A stretch of 44,227 nucleotides of DNA from Collinsella aerofaciens (GCF_902364355.1 NZ_CABJDK010000012.1:1-44227); one strand, 5' to 3'; shown: positions 8,180 to 17,036, counted from the first letter of the stretch. Numbers and translations are program-made. The notes: generated from the letters alone by a model not told the origin.

Positions 8180-8442
8180 TAGGCGATCTCGGCGCGAGCG
8201 GCCTCGATAGCGCGCGTGAGCTGATCGGCGCAAGAGGTCTTTTTCATACCGCAGGTATTACCGGCGAGAACCTCGATTACGCGATCGGCAGGAGCACCCT
8301 CGACTAACTTGGAGATTGCCTTGAGATTGCCGTCACAGCCGCCGGTAAACTCAACGCCCAGCACCTTGCTGCCATCGTCAGAGAGATTGAGGTGAATATT
8401 GCGAGAGCATACACCCTGCGGCTTGTAGTCAAAACTAATCAT
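8179..8442 (-). CDS. TSCPD domain protein (TIGR03905-like)
   Basis: This small cytosolic protein of 87 residues matches the TIGR03905 group of TSCPD-domain proteins. It has four conserved Cys: one in GVCSRNI, one in GGCDGNL, and two in NTCGMKKTSCADQL. TSCPD domains also occur at the C-terminus of class II ribonucleotide reductases; stand-alone versions have no settled function, though the Cys pattern suggests metal or thiol chemistry. The ATG 8442 is preceded by GAGAGGGG at good spacing. The gene is followed, with a one-base overlap, by a lipoprotein gene. The 113 bp upstream, before the diguanylate cyclase gene, show nothing I can name. Confidence 0.85.
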   Translation of the reverse strand: MISFDYKPQGVCSRNIHLNLSDDGSKVLGVEFTGGCDGNLKAISKLVEGAPADRVIEVLAGNTCGMKKTSCADQLTRAIEAARAEIA

Positions 8443-8555
8443 TGAGATCCCCTCTCAGAAAGAAATTTCAGACGTCTATTATCCCCGCCTGGGCCGACTT
8501 ATTATCGCAAGCACCGATTCAACATCCTACGATGCATGGACTCGCGGGGGCAAGA

Positions 8556-10334
8556 TTAGCAGTCCGCACCCTGCGCGTGGACCGTGCGCTTCTCCCGATA
8601 CATATTGTGGTCGGCGACACGATATACATCGGCCAGCGTATTTCCAGCCGTCTCGACGGTCGCCACGCCAATCGATGCGCTGACCGTCAGGGCCTCATCG
8701 CTTACCGCGGCAAGACCGAGACGAAGATCCTGTTCCAGCCCGAGCGCAGACTCGTTGTCAGTATGGGGGCAAACCAGCAAAAACTCGTCGCCGCCAAGGC
8801 GCATCGGCAGATAATCCGCACCAGCCACCCGCCGCAGCAGTTCATCCCCCATCTCGTGACCATAGATGTCGTTGGTCCGCTTGAGATAATTGCAGTCCAA
8901 CATAATCACGCTCACGGGCAAGTCCTCGTTTACCAGGCTATCTCCGCGCGATTCAAGATAGTTGCGGTTGCGAAGCCCCGTCAGTTTGTCTTGATATGAC
9001 AGCTCCTCGGCATGCTTGACCATCGATATGTTGTGCGTCGCCACGACGACCGACTCCAGCCGGCCTTGCTCATCGCGATGCTGGGGGACAACCTGTAGCG
9101 AGTACCAAGCGCCTCGACAATCTCGCACCTCGGCAGCCAAGTACGGTACGCCCTCCATACGTTCACGAATCGAACTTATATCTACGAGTCCCACAACCGC
9201 TTCGCGGCTTTCGGGGCTCACGATATCCCGGCAGACCGTGTCCATAAAGTCATATGCCTCGCTGTGCTCGGCAAATATCTTCGCTATCGCCGGCGACATA
9301 TTGATCCCCTCGATCTCGAGGGTGTCGAGATGCAAAAGGAAGGTCGAATCGTAGATGGCGCTTATGGCATTGATAATGCCGAGCTGTTTATCCTTTTCGA
9401 CCAAATTGCGGTGGTCAACGATATTTCGAGCCAACAGCACCACGACCCAAAACGCAAGACACACCAAGACGCCGACGGCGACAAATGAAATCCTGTCAGA
9501 CATGACCTCAGATTTGGGATATAGCGCAAACAGGCGGTAGTCCTTATATGCCGCACGCACGGCACACCATTCGTCTCCTCGATATTCGATGCGCGTCAGG
9601 CCGTCGTCTTTCCACTCAACTCCTACGCTGGTGAGGAGTCGGGCGAGCGACACGTCAGCATCGGCACTGTTGGATGAGACAATCTCCGCATCCTCCATAA
9701 CAAGCACCGTGGGACCCTGGTGGAAGGTACTGTTCGAAAGCACGTCGGCTATGGCATATGAATAGTCGTCCGCCGTATCGGAAACAAGTGAGCGGTATGC
9801 CAGGGCAACGCCGTCGCCATACGGAACAGCACAGACGGCAAAAACGACACCACGGCGCTCATCGACAGTTGAGTAGGTCACTTTGGAACCTTGATACATC
9901 GATGCGACCGGCGAACAGGCCAACTCATCTCGCCACAACATGAGCGGATCGCGACCATCGATGTCGTAGTGGGCAGCCATATGGCCATCGGAGTCCATGA
10001 CCATCAGCCCCGAAAGGTTCTCGGCATGGACAAATTGCTCGATAAGATCGTCGTTAACCTCAACGCGATCAGAGGACAGGAACGTCACAAACGATTCGAC
10101 CGCGGCGAGCAAATCGTGCGTCGCCTCGGTTTTTCTCCCCTGTTCGTAGCGGTCATATTTTTCGCAAGCGTTCTCCAAAAACACCATGGTTTCTTGGCCA
10201 AACCCAAGCGTTTTTTCGAGGCAGCGATGGGTTCCAACCGTATACAACAGGCCTAACAAGACGGCGCTGACAATAACGCTGGCAGCTATGACGTTCAGAG
10301 TCTTTCGACTCAAGCGGTGCTCATCAGTTGTCAT
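8556..10334 (-). CDS. Membrane sensor diguanylate cyclase (GGDEF)
   Basis: This is a 592-residue two-pass membrane protein. TM1 (about 11-31) is followed by a 250-residue extracytoplasmic region of Cache-like look. TM2 (about 283-306) leads to a PAS-like domain (about 315-430) and a C-terminal GGDEF domain (about 440-590). The active-site loop RLGGDEF is intact, as are the metal Asp (MLDCNY) and the ND of RTNDIYG, so it should make cyclic di-GMP from GTP. The usual RxxD inhibitory site upstream of GGDEF is absent. ATG 10334 has AAGGAGG 6 nt upstream and overlaps the stop of the binding-protein gene by ATGA. The two products probably form one signalling unit. Confidence 0.92.
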   Translation of the reverse strand: MTTDEHRLSRKTLNVIAASVIVSAVLLGLLYTVGTHRCLEKTLGFGQETMVFLENACEKYDRYEQGRKTEATHDLLAAVESFVTFLSSDRVEVNDDLIEQFVHAENLSGLMVMDSDGHMAAHYDIDGRDPLMLWRDELACSPVASMYQGSKVTYSTVDERRGVVFAVCAVPYGDGVALAYRSLVSDTADDYSYAIADVLSNSTFHQGPTVLVMEDAEIVSSNSADADVSLARLLTSVGVEWKDDGLTRIEYRGDEWCAVRAAYKDYRLFALYPKSEVMSDRISFVAVGVLVCLAFWVVVLLARNIVDHRNLVEKDKQLGIINAISAIYDSTFLLHLDTLEIEGINMSPAIAKIFAEHSEAYDFMDTVCRDIVSPESREAVVGLVDISSIRERMEGVPYLAAEVRDCRGAWYSLQVVPQHRDEQGRLESVVVATHNISMVKHAEELSYQDKLTGLRNRNYLESRGDSLVNEDLPVSVIMLDCNYLKRTNDIYGHEMGDELLRRVAGADYLPMRLGGDEFLLVCPHTDNESALGLEQDLRLGLAAVSDEALTVSASIGVATVETAGNTLADVYRVADHNMYREKRTVHAQGADC

Positions 10335-11203
10335 GAATTTCCTCCTTGCCCGCCCGTCGTCGCTCCTGTCTTGTAATTGCCCACAATACGGTCAATCGTG
10401 CCATCTCGATCCATGTCGAACAGCGCGGTATTGAGATCCTTTACGACCGATCCTTCATAGCTGTCATCAAACGCGACGCCCAGGTCAACCGTCATAACAT
10501 TGTCGGCAAACACACGGTAAACGCCGGGATACTGAGCAACGAGTCGGTCAAGCGACTGGACATCCGCCATCCAGCAGTCAACGTACCCTTTGACTAGAGC
10601 GGCTTTGCAGAGTTCGGCAGAGCCATATGATTTGATTTGAACGTCCGACGAGACCCCCAAATCCCCCGCAAGCAATCGGCGTTCACTCACCGAACCCGCA
10701 ATCACCGCAATGGTCTTACTTCCATCGAGATGTGCCAAGGACTTGATGCCACTCGTTTTCTTGGCGGCAACCGAGACCGTCACGGTTAGATACGGCTCGG
10801 TCCAGTAATACTTATCCTCGCGATAACAGGGAGAATAGTCACACCACAGGCAATCGATATCACCGTTTTTGAGCAGCCGGTCGCGATCGTTCCAGTCAAT
10901 ATCGACAAACTGTGGCTTGAGCCCCGCACGCTTGCAGGCCTCGCGGGCGATGTCGATATCGATACCGGCGTAATCGCCCGTGGTATCGACATACACATAG
11001 GGGTCGTTATCCGTAACGCCGATTTTGAGCACCGGGAGATCTCTATCGGCTTCATTCGAGGAGGAAGAACTGCTTCGAACGGTATACGTCAGGGCGCCCG
11101 CACAGACGGCAACAAGGAGTATGAGCGTAAACGAGACGATGGTGGCCCGCTTGATGCGTCTGGGCACGTGCCCCCTTTCATCGAAACAGCAGTCGGAGTT
11201 CAT
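10331..11203 (-). CDS. Membrane-anchored family 3 solute-binding protein
   Basis: About 290 residues. A single helix near the N-terminus (ATIVSFTLILLVAVCAGALT), not followed by a lipobox, should anchor it in the membrane. The rest is a family 3 periplasmic-binding fold: LKIGVTDNDPYVYVD, YAGIDIDIAREACKRAG, DCLWCDYSPCYREDKYYWTEPY, VIAGSVSERRL. Such domains bind amino acids or similar small polar ligands. No ABC permease or ATPase lies nearby; instead the gene overlaps a diguanylate cyclase by 4 nt, which argues for sensing rather than transport. The start is uncertain: readings upstream of 11221 run into the purB terminator, so I chose ATG 11203. Confidence 0.8.
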   Translation of the reverse strand: MNSDCCFDERGHVPRRIKRATIVSFTLILLVAVCAGALTYTVRSSSSSSNEADRDLPVLKIGVTDNDPYVYVDTTGDYAGIDIDIAREACKRAGLKPQFVDIDWNDRDRLLKNGDIDCLWCDYSPCYREDKYYWTEPYLTVTVSVAAKKTSGIKSLAHLDGSKTIAVIAGSVSERRLLAGDLGVSSDVQIKSYGSAELCKAALVKGYVDCWMADVQSLDRLVAQYPGVYRVFADNVMTVDLGVAFDDSYEGSVVKDLNTALFDMDRDGTIDRIVGNYKTGATTGGQGGNS

Positions 11204-11231
11204 TTTATTACCCGGGCGCATATGCGACAGT

Positions 11232-11268
11232 AAAAAAAGCGCCTCGCCCAAGACGGGCAAGGCGCCAA
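11232..11268 (-). terminator. Terminator of purB
   Basis: On the - strand TTGGCGCCTTGCCCG-TCTT-GGGCGAGGCGC forms a stem followed by seven T residues. It follows the purB stop by about 40 nt and precedes the solute-binding protein gene. Confidence 0.9.
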
Positions 11269-11308
11269 AGGTTGAAATGCATCCGCAAGCGGTCGAATTA
11301 GGTTAACC

Positions 11309-12655
11309 CTACTCGAAGCTCAGCTGCTCCAGGCGATCGAAGACCGTATCGATGCGGGTGAGGAAGTCCCACGGATCAAAGATCTCGTCGAGCTTCTCCT
11401 GGCTGACGGTGCAGCGCGGATCAGCCTCGAGACGCTCCTTAAAGGTGGGACCGGAGACGCAATCCTGCACCTCGTGCCAGGTAGCCATGGCGTTTTCCTG
11501 CACGATCGCATAGGCATCTTCGCGGGTGATGCCCGTATCGACGAGGGCGAGCAGCACTTTGGAGGAGAAGATGAGCCCGCGGGTCTTATTGAGGTTGGCC
11601 ATCATGCGGGCAGGGTACAGCTGCAGGCCGTCGATAACGCGGATGAGGCACTGGAACATGTGGTCGAGGGCGATGAAGCTGTCGGCCTGGGCAACGCGCT
11701 CGGCAGAGGAGTGCGAAATGTCACGCTCGTGCCACAGGGCGACGTTGTCGAAGGCAACCTGCGCGTTGGCCTTCACGACGCGCGACAGGCCGCAGACCTT
11801 CTCCATGGTGATGGGGTTGCGCTTGTGCGGCATGGCGGAGCTGCCCTTTTGGCCCTTACGGAACGGCTCCTCGGCCTCGAGCGTATCGGTCTTCTGCAGA
11901 TTGCGGACCTCGGTAGCGATGCGCTCGCAGGTGGCTGCCGTGGTGGCGAGCACGCCGGCAAGGTAGGCGTGATGATCGCGGCTGATGACCTGCGTAGATA
12001 GCGGGTCGTGAACCAGACCCAAGTGCTCACAGACATACTCCTCGACAAACGGCTCGATGGAGCTGTACGTGCCGACAGCGCCCGAGATGGCACCGAAGGC
12101 AACGTTCTTGCGAGCATCCTCAAGACGATCGAGGTCGCGCTTGAGTTCCCAGGCCCAAGAGCCAAACTTCATGCCGAAGGTCATCGGTTCGGCGTGGATG
12201 CCATGAGTGCGGCCGGCGCACAGCGTGTTGCGCTCCTCGAAAGCGCGGCGCTTGCAGATCTCGCCGAGCTTCTTGACGTCCTCGATGATCAAATCGCAGG
12301 CCTGGGTGAGCTGGTAGCACAGGGCCGTATCGCCCAAGTCGGAGCTGGTCATGCCATAGTGAACCCAGCGGCTGGGCTTGGGGTCGCCCTCGGGCACATC
12401 GGCGTCGATGTACTCCTTCATGTTGGTCAGGAAGGCAATGACGTCGTGGCGCGTGACTTCCTCGATCTCGTCGACCTTTGCCTTCTCAAAGTTGGCGTGG
12501 TCGCGGATCCACTGGGCTTCGTCTTTAGAAATGCCGATCTTACCGAGCTCCGCCTGGGCCTCGCAGGCCAGGACCTCGATCTCCTGCCAAATGGCGTACT
12601 TGTTCTCGAGGGAGAAGATGTGTCCCATCTCCGGGCGGGTATAGCGATCGATCAT
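11309..12655 (-). CDS. purB: Adenylosuccinate lyase (PurB)
   Basis: This 448-residue enzyme catalyses two steps of purine synthesis: SAICAR to AICAR plus fumarate, and adenylosuccinate to AMP plus fumarate. The fumarase/aspartase superfamily signature GSSAMPHKRNP lies near residue 275, and the TSSDLGDTAL and RTHGIHAEP segments supply the other active-site parts (Ser/Thr and catalytic His). Length is typical. ATG 12655 has AAGGAG 6 nt upstream; the longer reading from 12697 lacks one. It is a single-gene unit with its own terminator. purC lies 7 kb away on the same strand. Confidence 0.96.
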   Translation of the reverse strand: MIDRYTRPEMGHIFSLENKYAIWQEIEVLACEAQAELGKIGISKDEAQWIRDHANFEKAKVDEIEEVTRHDVIAFLTNMKEYIDADVPEGDPKPSRWVHYGMTSSDLGDTALCYQLTQACDLIIEDVKKLGEICKRRAFEERNTLCAGRTHGIHAEPMTFGMKFGSWAWELKRDLDRLEDARKNVAFGAISGAVGTYSSIEPFVEEYVCEHLGLVHDPLSTQVISRDHHAYLAGVLATTAATCERIATEVRNLQKTDTLEAEEPFRKGQKGSSAMPHKRNPITMEKVCGLSRVVKANAQVAFDNVALWHERDISHSSAERVAQADSFIALDHMFQCLIRVIDGLQLYPARMMANLNKTRGLIFSSKVLLALVDTGITREDAYAIVQENAMATWHEVQDCVSGPTFKERLEADPRCTVSQEKLDEIFDPWDFLTRIDTVFDRLEQLSFE

Positions 12656-12783
12656 AGCGGCTCCTTTTTGGTTATTGGCACGTTGGTCGTAACCCAACCA
12701 TTGTACCGTGCGCGGGTGCGAGTATGGGCAGCAGGCATTAACCTAACATTTTGGAATTGGAGCGGGCATGGGGACATCCGCGT

Positions 12784-12895
12784 ATTTGCTTCGCAAATCC
12801 GCACCGGCTGCGGTCGCCTATCGGCGACCTTGCCTGCTCGCTATAAACGCTTCGCGTTTATTTAACGCTCGCACCCTGTCGGGTTCGAGTCCCGG
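12784..12895. repeat. Hairpin-rich tRNA-associated element (Gly copy)
   Basis: Three perfect small hairpins occur: ATTTGC-TTC-GCAAAT (12784-12798), GGTCGCC-TATC-GGCGACC (12812-12829) and ATAAACGC-TTC-GCGTTTAT (12843-12861). They are followed by CCCTGTCGGGTTCGAGTCCCGG. That last part repeats, in the opposite orientation, the T-arm of the adjacent tRNA-Gly. The layout matches the element beside tRNA-Lys. Together with the flanks this fills the gap between purB and tRNA-Gly; no gene is seen. Confidence 0.55.
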
Positions 12896-12905
12896 CACTT
12901 TATTG

Positions 12906-12938
12906 AAAAAGGCACAGTAACGAAACGTTACCGTGCCT
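12906..12938 (-). terminator. Terminator of tRNA-Gly
   Basis: On the - strand AGGCACGGTAACG-TTT-CGTTACTGTGCCT is a near-perfect stem followed by a T run, starting about 10 nt past the tRNA CCA end. Confidence 0.92.
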
Positions 12939-12948
12939 GAAATTCGAA

Positions 12949-13023
12949 TGGAGCGGGCAACGGGACTCGAACCCGCGAGTGTCAGCTTGGGAAGCTGATG
13001 CCTTACCACTTGGCGATGCCCGC
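12949..13023 (-). tRNA. tRNA-Gly (anticodon CCC)
   Basis: The - strand gives a cloverleaf with acceptor GCGGGCA/TGCCCGC, anticodon stem TCAGC/GCTGA, loop TTCCCAA (anticodon CCC) and T-arm CGGGTTCGAGTCCCG. The CCA tail is encoded at 12949-12951. It reads the GGG codon. Confidence 0.95.
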
Positions 13024-13036
13024 TTGTGTGTTGGCT

Positions 13037-13066
13037 AGTATAACGCGGTTGTCTTGTTCGATACAA
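13037..13066 (-). promoter_or_regulatory. Candidate tRNA-Gly promoter
   Basis: On the - strand TTGTAT (13066-13061) and TATACT (13042-13037) are 18 bp apart, with the -10 ending 13 nt before the mature tRNA. The -35 is a weak match. Confidence 0.5.
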
Positions 13067-13320
13067 GGGTGGTGATGCTTGTTTTAGCTGTGGAGATTCG
13101 TTTGAAAATCGCGTCAATTGTGGAGATGAGGACCTTTGACCTCCTGTTCTCCCTATCTTCTACCTGCGCTTTTGCTTGATTGTTGTATTTGAGCTCAATT
13201 TGTCAGGAATTGGGCAAGCTTTTGGTCAGGCTCCGGTACTTACCCGCATGAACCTCGGGGGTAGCCTCATCCCAAGCGCCGCGGCCTCCCCGTGCGGCGC
13301 ACGAGGGATAAGGAGCAGCC
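13067..13320. other. Non-coding leader of the adhesin gene
   Basis: No gene is seen. Near the right end a CGCCGC/GCGGCG hairpin (about 13277-13301) lies just upstream of AAGGAG, the ribosome site of the adhesin gene at 13321. It might affect translation start, but I see no known riboswitch. Confidence 0.4.
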
Positions 13321-16300
13321 ATGTCCAACGCACCCACGCACTCTGTCCACAGCGCAATCGCAACAGGTCCGCTGCTCCTGCTCCTCTTCCTGCTGTTCGG
13401 CTGCCTGGCACCGGGAGCCGCATTTGCCGTCGATGGCTATGACCAGCTCGGCTTCCGTACTATTAGCGATGATTGTGGGCCCTTCTTCATCGGCAAATAT
13501 GAAGCTCAAGACGCCTCGATTGCCTACTGCATGAACCAGGAACGCCCCGGACCCACCAAACCGGGCGGCCCATGGCTCAACTTTGATCAAGGCTGGGTGT
13601 GGCTCGACGACGAGTTCGCGGCAATCGTTTGTCGCGGATATCCTACCGCCACGTCGTTTGGCGGTTACCATCTTTCACCCGATCGCGCCCGCGCCGCCAC
13701 CCAGCTTGCCGTATGGATGCTCAACGGCACTACCCATGTCGACGGCACCTACTCCTACACGACCGCTCAGGGCAAAACCAAGAGTGGGCACTTTACCGCC
13801 GACAATGAAGTCGTGGCGGCTGCGCGATGGCTCCACGACAGCGCAAAATCAGGAAGCATCAAAGCCGCTCCGCACCGCGCGCGACGCTATCTAGGGGCCG
13901 TATCGGGCGGCAGCAAACGTCAAGACATGCTCTATGTACTGCCGGCGGTCTCTGTTTCCTTCCAAAAGCAGTCTGCTAACACCGTTATTACCAGCGGAAA
14001 CAATACCTATCAGTTTACCGGGGCAACATTCGATATTTTTGAGAGCGCCAGCGGCGCGCGTGTCGGCACCATCCAGATGGACAGCAACGGTCAAGCGCAA
14101 GCAACACTTCTGCCCAACACGGCATACTACCTAGTTGAAACGAAGGCGCCGGCCGGCTATGCCCCCCGCCACGATCGTATTGCCTTTACCACGGGGAATG
14201 ACGGCGGGCGGGTCGCCATTGATGAACAACCTGGCACCATTACCCTGCGCATCGCAAAGCTCGATGCCGCAACGAATGCAGGCCCCCAAGTTGGAGCTTC
14301 GCTCGCAGGAGCAGAATTCGTGTGCGTATCGCAATCAACCCCTGGATGGACACAAACTCTCAGGACCGATGAAAGCGGTCGAGCTACCCTCACCGATGTC
14401 CCCCTGGGAACCTTTACCATCTATGAATCGAAGGCGCCCGAGGGCTATTTGCCCTCCGGTGACAGTTGGTCTTACACCGTTGGAGCCGACCAACTCGGCG
14501 ATTCAGGCGTGGTCGAGATCGAATCTCGCGTTTCCAATATCCCCATTGCGTTTGACCTTGAGATTTCCAAATTCAAGGACTACGGCAATAGCGATCAATC
14601 CGGCCTGGAGCAGCCGGCAGGAGATGTTGTCTTTGAGGTTGTCAGTAACAGCTCTCAGCAGGTTGTTGGCACACTGACTACAAACATCTATGGCTTTGCC
14701 TCCACCAAAGACCAGCCCGAAGCATGGTTCGGCACAGGCAAGCGACCAGCCGGTGTCCACGGAGCCGTCCCATACGACCGCGCCGGCTACACGGTTCGTG
14801 AGGTTCCGGAAACCGTCCCCGAGGGTTTTAAACGTGCGGGGGAATGGACCGTCGAGGCCAATCAGATTTCCGACGGCGCCGAGCTTCAATATATCGTGGA
14901 CAACCACGCTCTGTCGACGCATCTCCAGATTGTAAAACGCGATGCCCAAACAGGCGCTTCTGTTTCCCTAGCCGGATTCACCTTCCAACTCCTCGACAGC
15001 AATCACAAACCTGTCTCACAAACATGCTGGTATCCAGCACATAACGTAATGGACACCTTTACGACTGACGCGACCGGCACCGTCACACTGCCCGAATCGC
15101 TCGTGCCGGGCACCTATTATGTATGCGAAACCTCGGCCAAAGAGCCCTATCTTGTCGGCGGAGAGACCGAGGTAAACATACCCGCCGATATAAACCTAAC
15201 GCCCGTTGCAATCGTCTCGTATTATGACCACGCCGCGACCGGAAACATCAGGATCGTTAAAACCGATGCCGTAGACGGCAGCAGCCTCGCGGGCGCCATC
15301 TTTGAGATCCGTGCCTCCGGTGATATCGTGCGCCCCGACGGTAGCATTGCCGCGCTCGACGGCGAGGCTGTCGCTACCGTCACGACGGATGAAACTGGAG
15401 AAGCACGCGCGGACGACCTCCCGCTGGGATCTGGCACCGCACGCTACGAGGTTGTCGAGACTCAAGCGCCGACCGGCTTCTTACTCGACCGGACGCATCA
15501 TATCATCGACCTTACCTATGCCGACCAGAAAACACCCGTTGTGGAAGCACGGCTTAACGTATCCGACGATTACACCAAGGTTGATATCTCCAAGGTCGAT
15601 GCAAGCGGAGAGCAGGAAGTGAAAGGCGCACAGCTCACCTTATATGGTCCCGATAAAACCGAAATAGACTCCTGGACCTCATCCGACAAGCCGCACCGCA
15701 TCGAACATCTTGCACCCGGCACCTACTCGTTGCGCGAAACGATGTCTCCGCGGACCTATGACCTTGCCGAGGAGATAACGTTTGAAATAAAGGATACGGG
15801 AGAAGTCCAATCCGTCGCGATGAAGGATGCGCCCATCGAGATCAAAGGACAGGTCGACAAGCGTCAGGAACTTGTCCAACCTATCGGGAAGGGTCTGTTG
15901 GCTAACGGCGATGGAAAAAACCGCGCCGCGATGCAAACCAATACGGATGGGCTTTTCTCCTATACCATCGATGCTCGAAACGATTCCGCTACTTGGGTTG
16001 ATGAGTTTACGATTACCGATGATCTTGAGTGCGCCAAAGACGGCACGGCGAGATTCGTCTCAATCGAAACCCCCGTCGCCATCGGCGACCTCAACGGTCT
16101 GTGCAACGTGTGGTATCGCACGACGCCGTTGGACTCGACAGACGTCGATGAGCCGGCAAACGCGACGCTTGACGATGGGCACGAAAATCCTTGGCTTGAG
16201 TCCGACGAAGTAAAAGAGAGTCTGGGTGAAGATTGCCGCCTCGTCGATTACGACGGCTGGCACCTCTGGAAGGCGGATGTCTCGACCACGGAATCCGCCA

Positions 16301-16752
16301 CACTCGAGGCGAAAGAACTCGACCTTGCATCCAATACCGTCGTGACGGGCATTCGCATTGAATACGGTGCGGTAGCCGCCGACTTTACGACTCGAAGCGA
16401 TACGGATTCTTGGACCCGTGATGATCTCAAAGATGAGCACGACGACCTTGACGATGCCAAAGCAATCCTTGGCACAGATGCTCGGGGCGCAGTCGTGCAC
16501 ATGCAGGCAACGTCGGCTTACACACCCCAAACTGCACTCACCAACAGCGCACGCGTCGATCTTTGCCGCAACGGCGGCGGCGATAAACTTGAGTCACATG
16601 ACGAGGACAGTGTCATTCAACGCTGTACCCTACCGCAGGACCTACCGGCAACAGGATCAGCTCCCATCGCCGCTTGCATCACCGCGCTCCTGACCTCGGG
16701 TGCCGCAGCCCTATGGTTCGCTCGCCTTAGGTCAATCCCAAAGAAGCGCTAG
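13321..16752 (+). CDS. LPXTG surface adhesin with thioester and Cna-B domains
   Basis: This is a 1143-residue wall-anchored surface protein. A signal peptide ends at about AFA36. A thioester (TQXA) domain follows, with Cys70 (AYCMN) and Gln128 (ATQLAVW) as the likely cross-link pair, used by Gram-positive adhesins to bond covalently to host targets. Next come about six SpaA/Cna-B-like domains, each opening with a Lys strand (for example LRIAKLDA, IRIVKTDA, VDISKVDA) and closing with an ETKAPAGY-like motif (ETKAPAGY, ESKAPEGY, ETQAPTGF), typical of internal Lys-Asn isopeptide bonds. A further C-terminal domain precedes LPATG at 1108-1112, a hydrophobic helix and a positive tail. ATG 13321 has AAGGAG 6 nt upstream. 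It is transcribed against replication; no sortase or pilin partner is in the window. Confidence 0.93.
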   Translation: MSNAPTHSVHSAIATGPLLLLLFLLFGCLAPGAAFAVDGYDQLGFRTISDDCGPFFIGKYEAQDASIAYCMNQERPGPTKPGGPWLNFDQGWVWLDDEFAAIVCRGYPTATSFGGYHLSPDRARAATQLAVWMLNGTTHVDGTYSYTTAQGKTKSGHFTADNEVVAAARWLHDSAKSGSIKAAPHRARRYLGAVSGGSKRQDMLYVLPAVSVSFQKQSANTVITSGNNTYQFTGATFDIFESASGARVGTIQMDSNGQAQATLLPNTAYYLVETKAPAGYAPRHDRIAFTTGNDGGRVAIDEQPGTITLRIAKLDAATNAGPQVGASLAGAEFVCVSQSTPGWTQTLRTDESGRATLTDVPLGTFTIYESKAPEGYLPSGDSWSYTVGADQLGDSGVVEIESRVSNIPIAFDLEISKFKDYGNSDQSGLEQPAGDVVFEVVSNSSQQVVGTLTTNIYGFASTKDQPEAWFGTGKRPAGVHGAVPYDRAGYTVREVPETVPEGFKRAGEWTVEANQISDGAELQYIVDNHALSTHLQIVKRDAQTGASVSLAGFTFQLLDSNHKPVSQTCWYPAHNVMDTFTTDATGTVTLPESLVPGTYYVCETSAKEPYLVGGETEVNIPADINLTPVAIVSYYDHAATGNIRIVKTDAVDGSSLAGAIFEIRASGDIVRPDGSIAALDGEAVATVTTDETGEARADDLPLGSGTARYEVVETQAPTGFLLDRTHHIIDLTYADQKTPVVEARLNVSDDYTKVDISKVDASGEQEVKGAQLTLYGPDKTEIDSWTSSDKPHRIEHLAPGTYSLRETMSPRTYDLAEEITFEIKDTGEVQSVAMKDAPIEIKGQVDKRQELVQPIGKGLLANGDGKNRAAMQTNTDGLFSYTIDARNDSATWVDEFTITDDLECAKDGTARFVSIETPVAIGDLNGLCNVWYRTTPLDSTDVDEPANATLDDGHENPWLESDEVKESLGEDCRLVDYDGWHLWKADVSTTESATLEAKELDLASNTVVTGIRIEYGAVAADFTTRSDTDSWTRDDLKDEHDDLDDAKAILGTDARGAVVHMQATSAYTPQTALTNSARVDLCRNGGGDKLESHDEDSVIQRCTLPQDLPATGSAPIAACITALLTSGAAALWFARLRSIPKKR

Positions 16753-16759
16753 CGCGATG

Positions 16760-16800
16760 AAAAAGCGGGCGAGCCAGTCCCCGGCTCGCCCGCTTTCAAT
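16760..16800. terminator. Bidirectional terminator
   Basis: AAAGCGGGCGAGCC and GGCTCGCCCGCTTT form a 14-bp stem between two convergent genes (the adhesin and the 72-residue protein). The - strand has the longer T run. Confidence 0.9.
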
Positions 16801-16817
16801 CATTTAAATCGCCGCAT

Positions 16818-17036
16818 CTACTCTGCAGACGAAGATCCACCATCAACGATTGCTTGCTCGGACTCAGGAATCCCATCGGCACCCGTGCTCTGTTCTTGCT
16901 CCACCTCTTCGCTGATTGCGGAGGCGGGGGTCGAGCCCTTCGCGCCCACGATGTAGGCAGCTCCAAACCCTAACGCAATGGCAATCAAGGTCAAAATCAC
17001 GTAGACAGGCCAATGGCGCTTAATATACGAAAACAC
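16818..17036 (-). CDS. Single-pass membrane protein, unknown function
   Basis: This protein of 72 residues has one hydrophobic helix (about 11-31, VYVILTLIAIALGFGAAYIV) followed by an acidic, Ser/Glu-rich tail that looks disordered. No family is recognised. The start is GTG 17036 with AAGGAG 6 nt upstream. The gene lies 21 nt after the large M28-like gene on the same strand and ends at a strong terminator, so the two very likely share a message. It may be a small partner of that membrane protein, but nothing in the sequence proves this. Confidence 0.75.
   Translation of the reverse strand: MFSYIKRHWPVYVILTLIAIALGFGAAYIVGAKGSTPASAISEEVEQEQSTGADGIPESEQAIVDGGSSSAE

Noticed and set aside
10331..11260. 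Longer N-terminus of the solute-binding protein
   Set aside because: The extra codons run through the purB terminator hairpin and have no ribosome site.
13067..13320. Riboswitch upstream of the adhesin gene
   Set aside because: Only one simple hairpin near the ribosome site; no recognised aptamer core.
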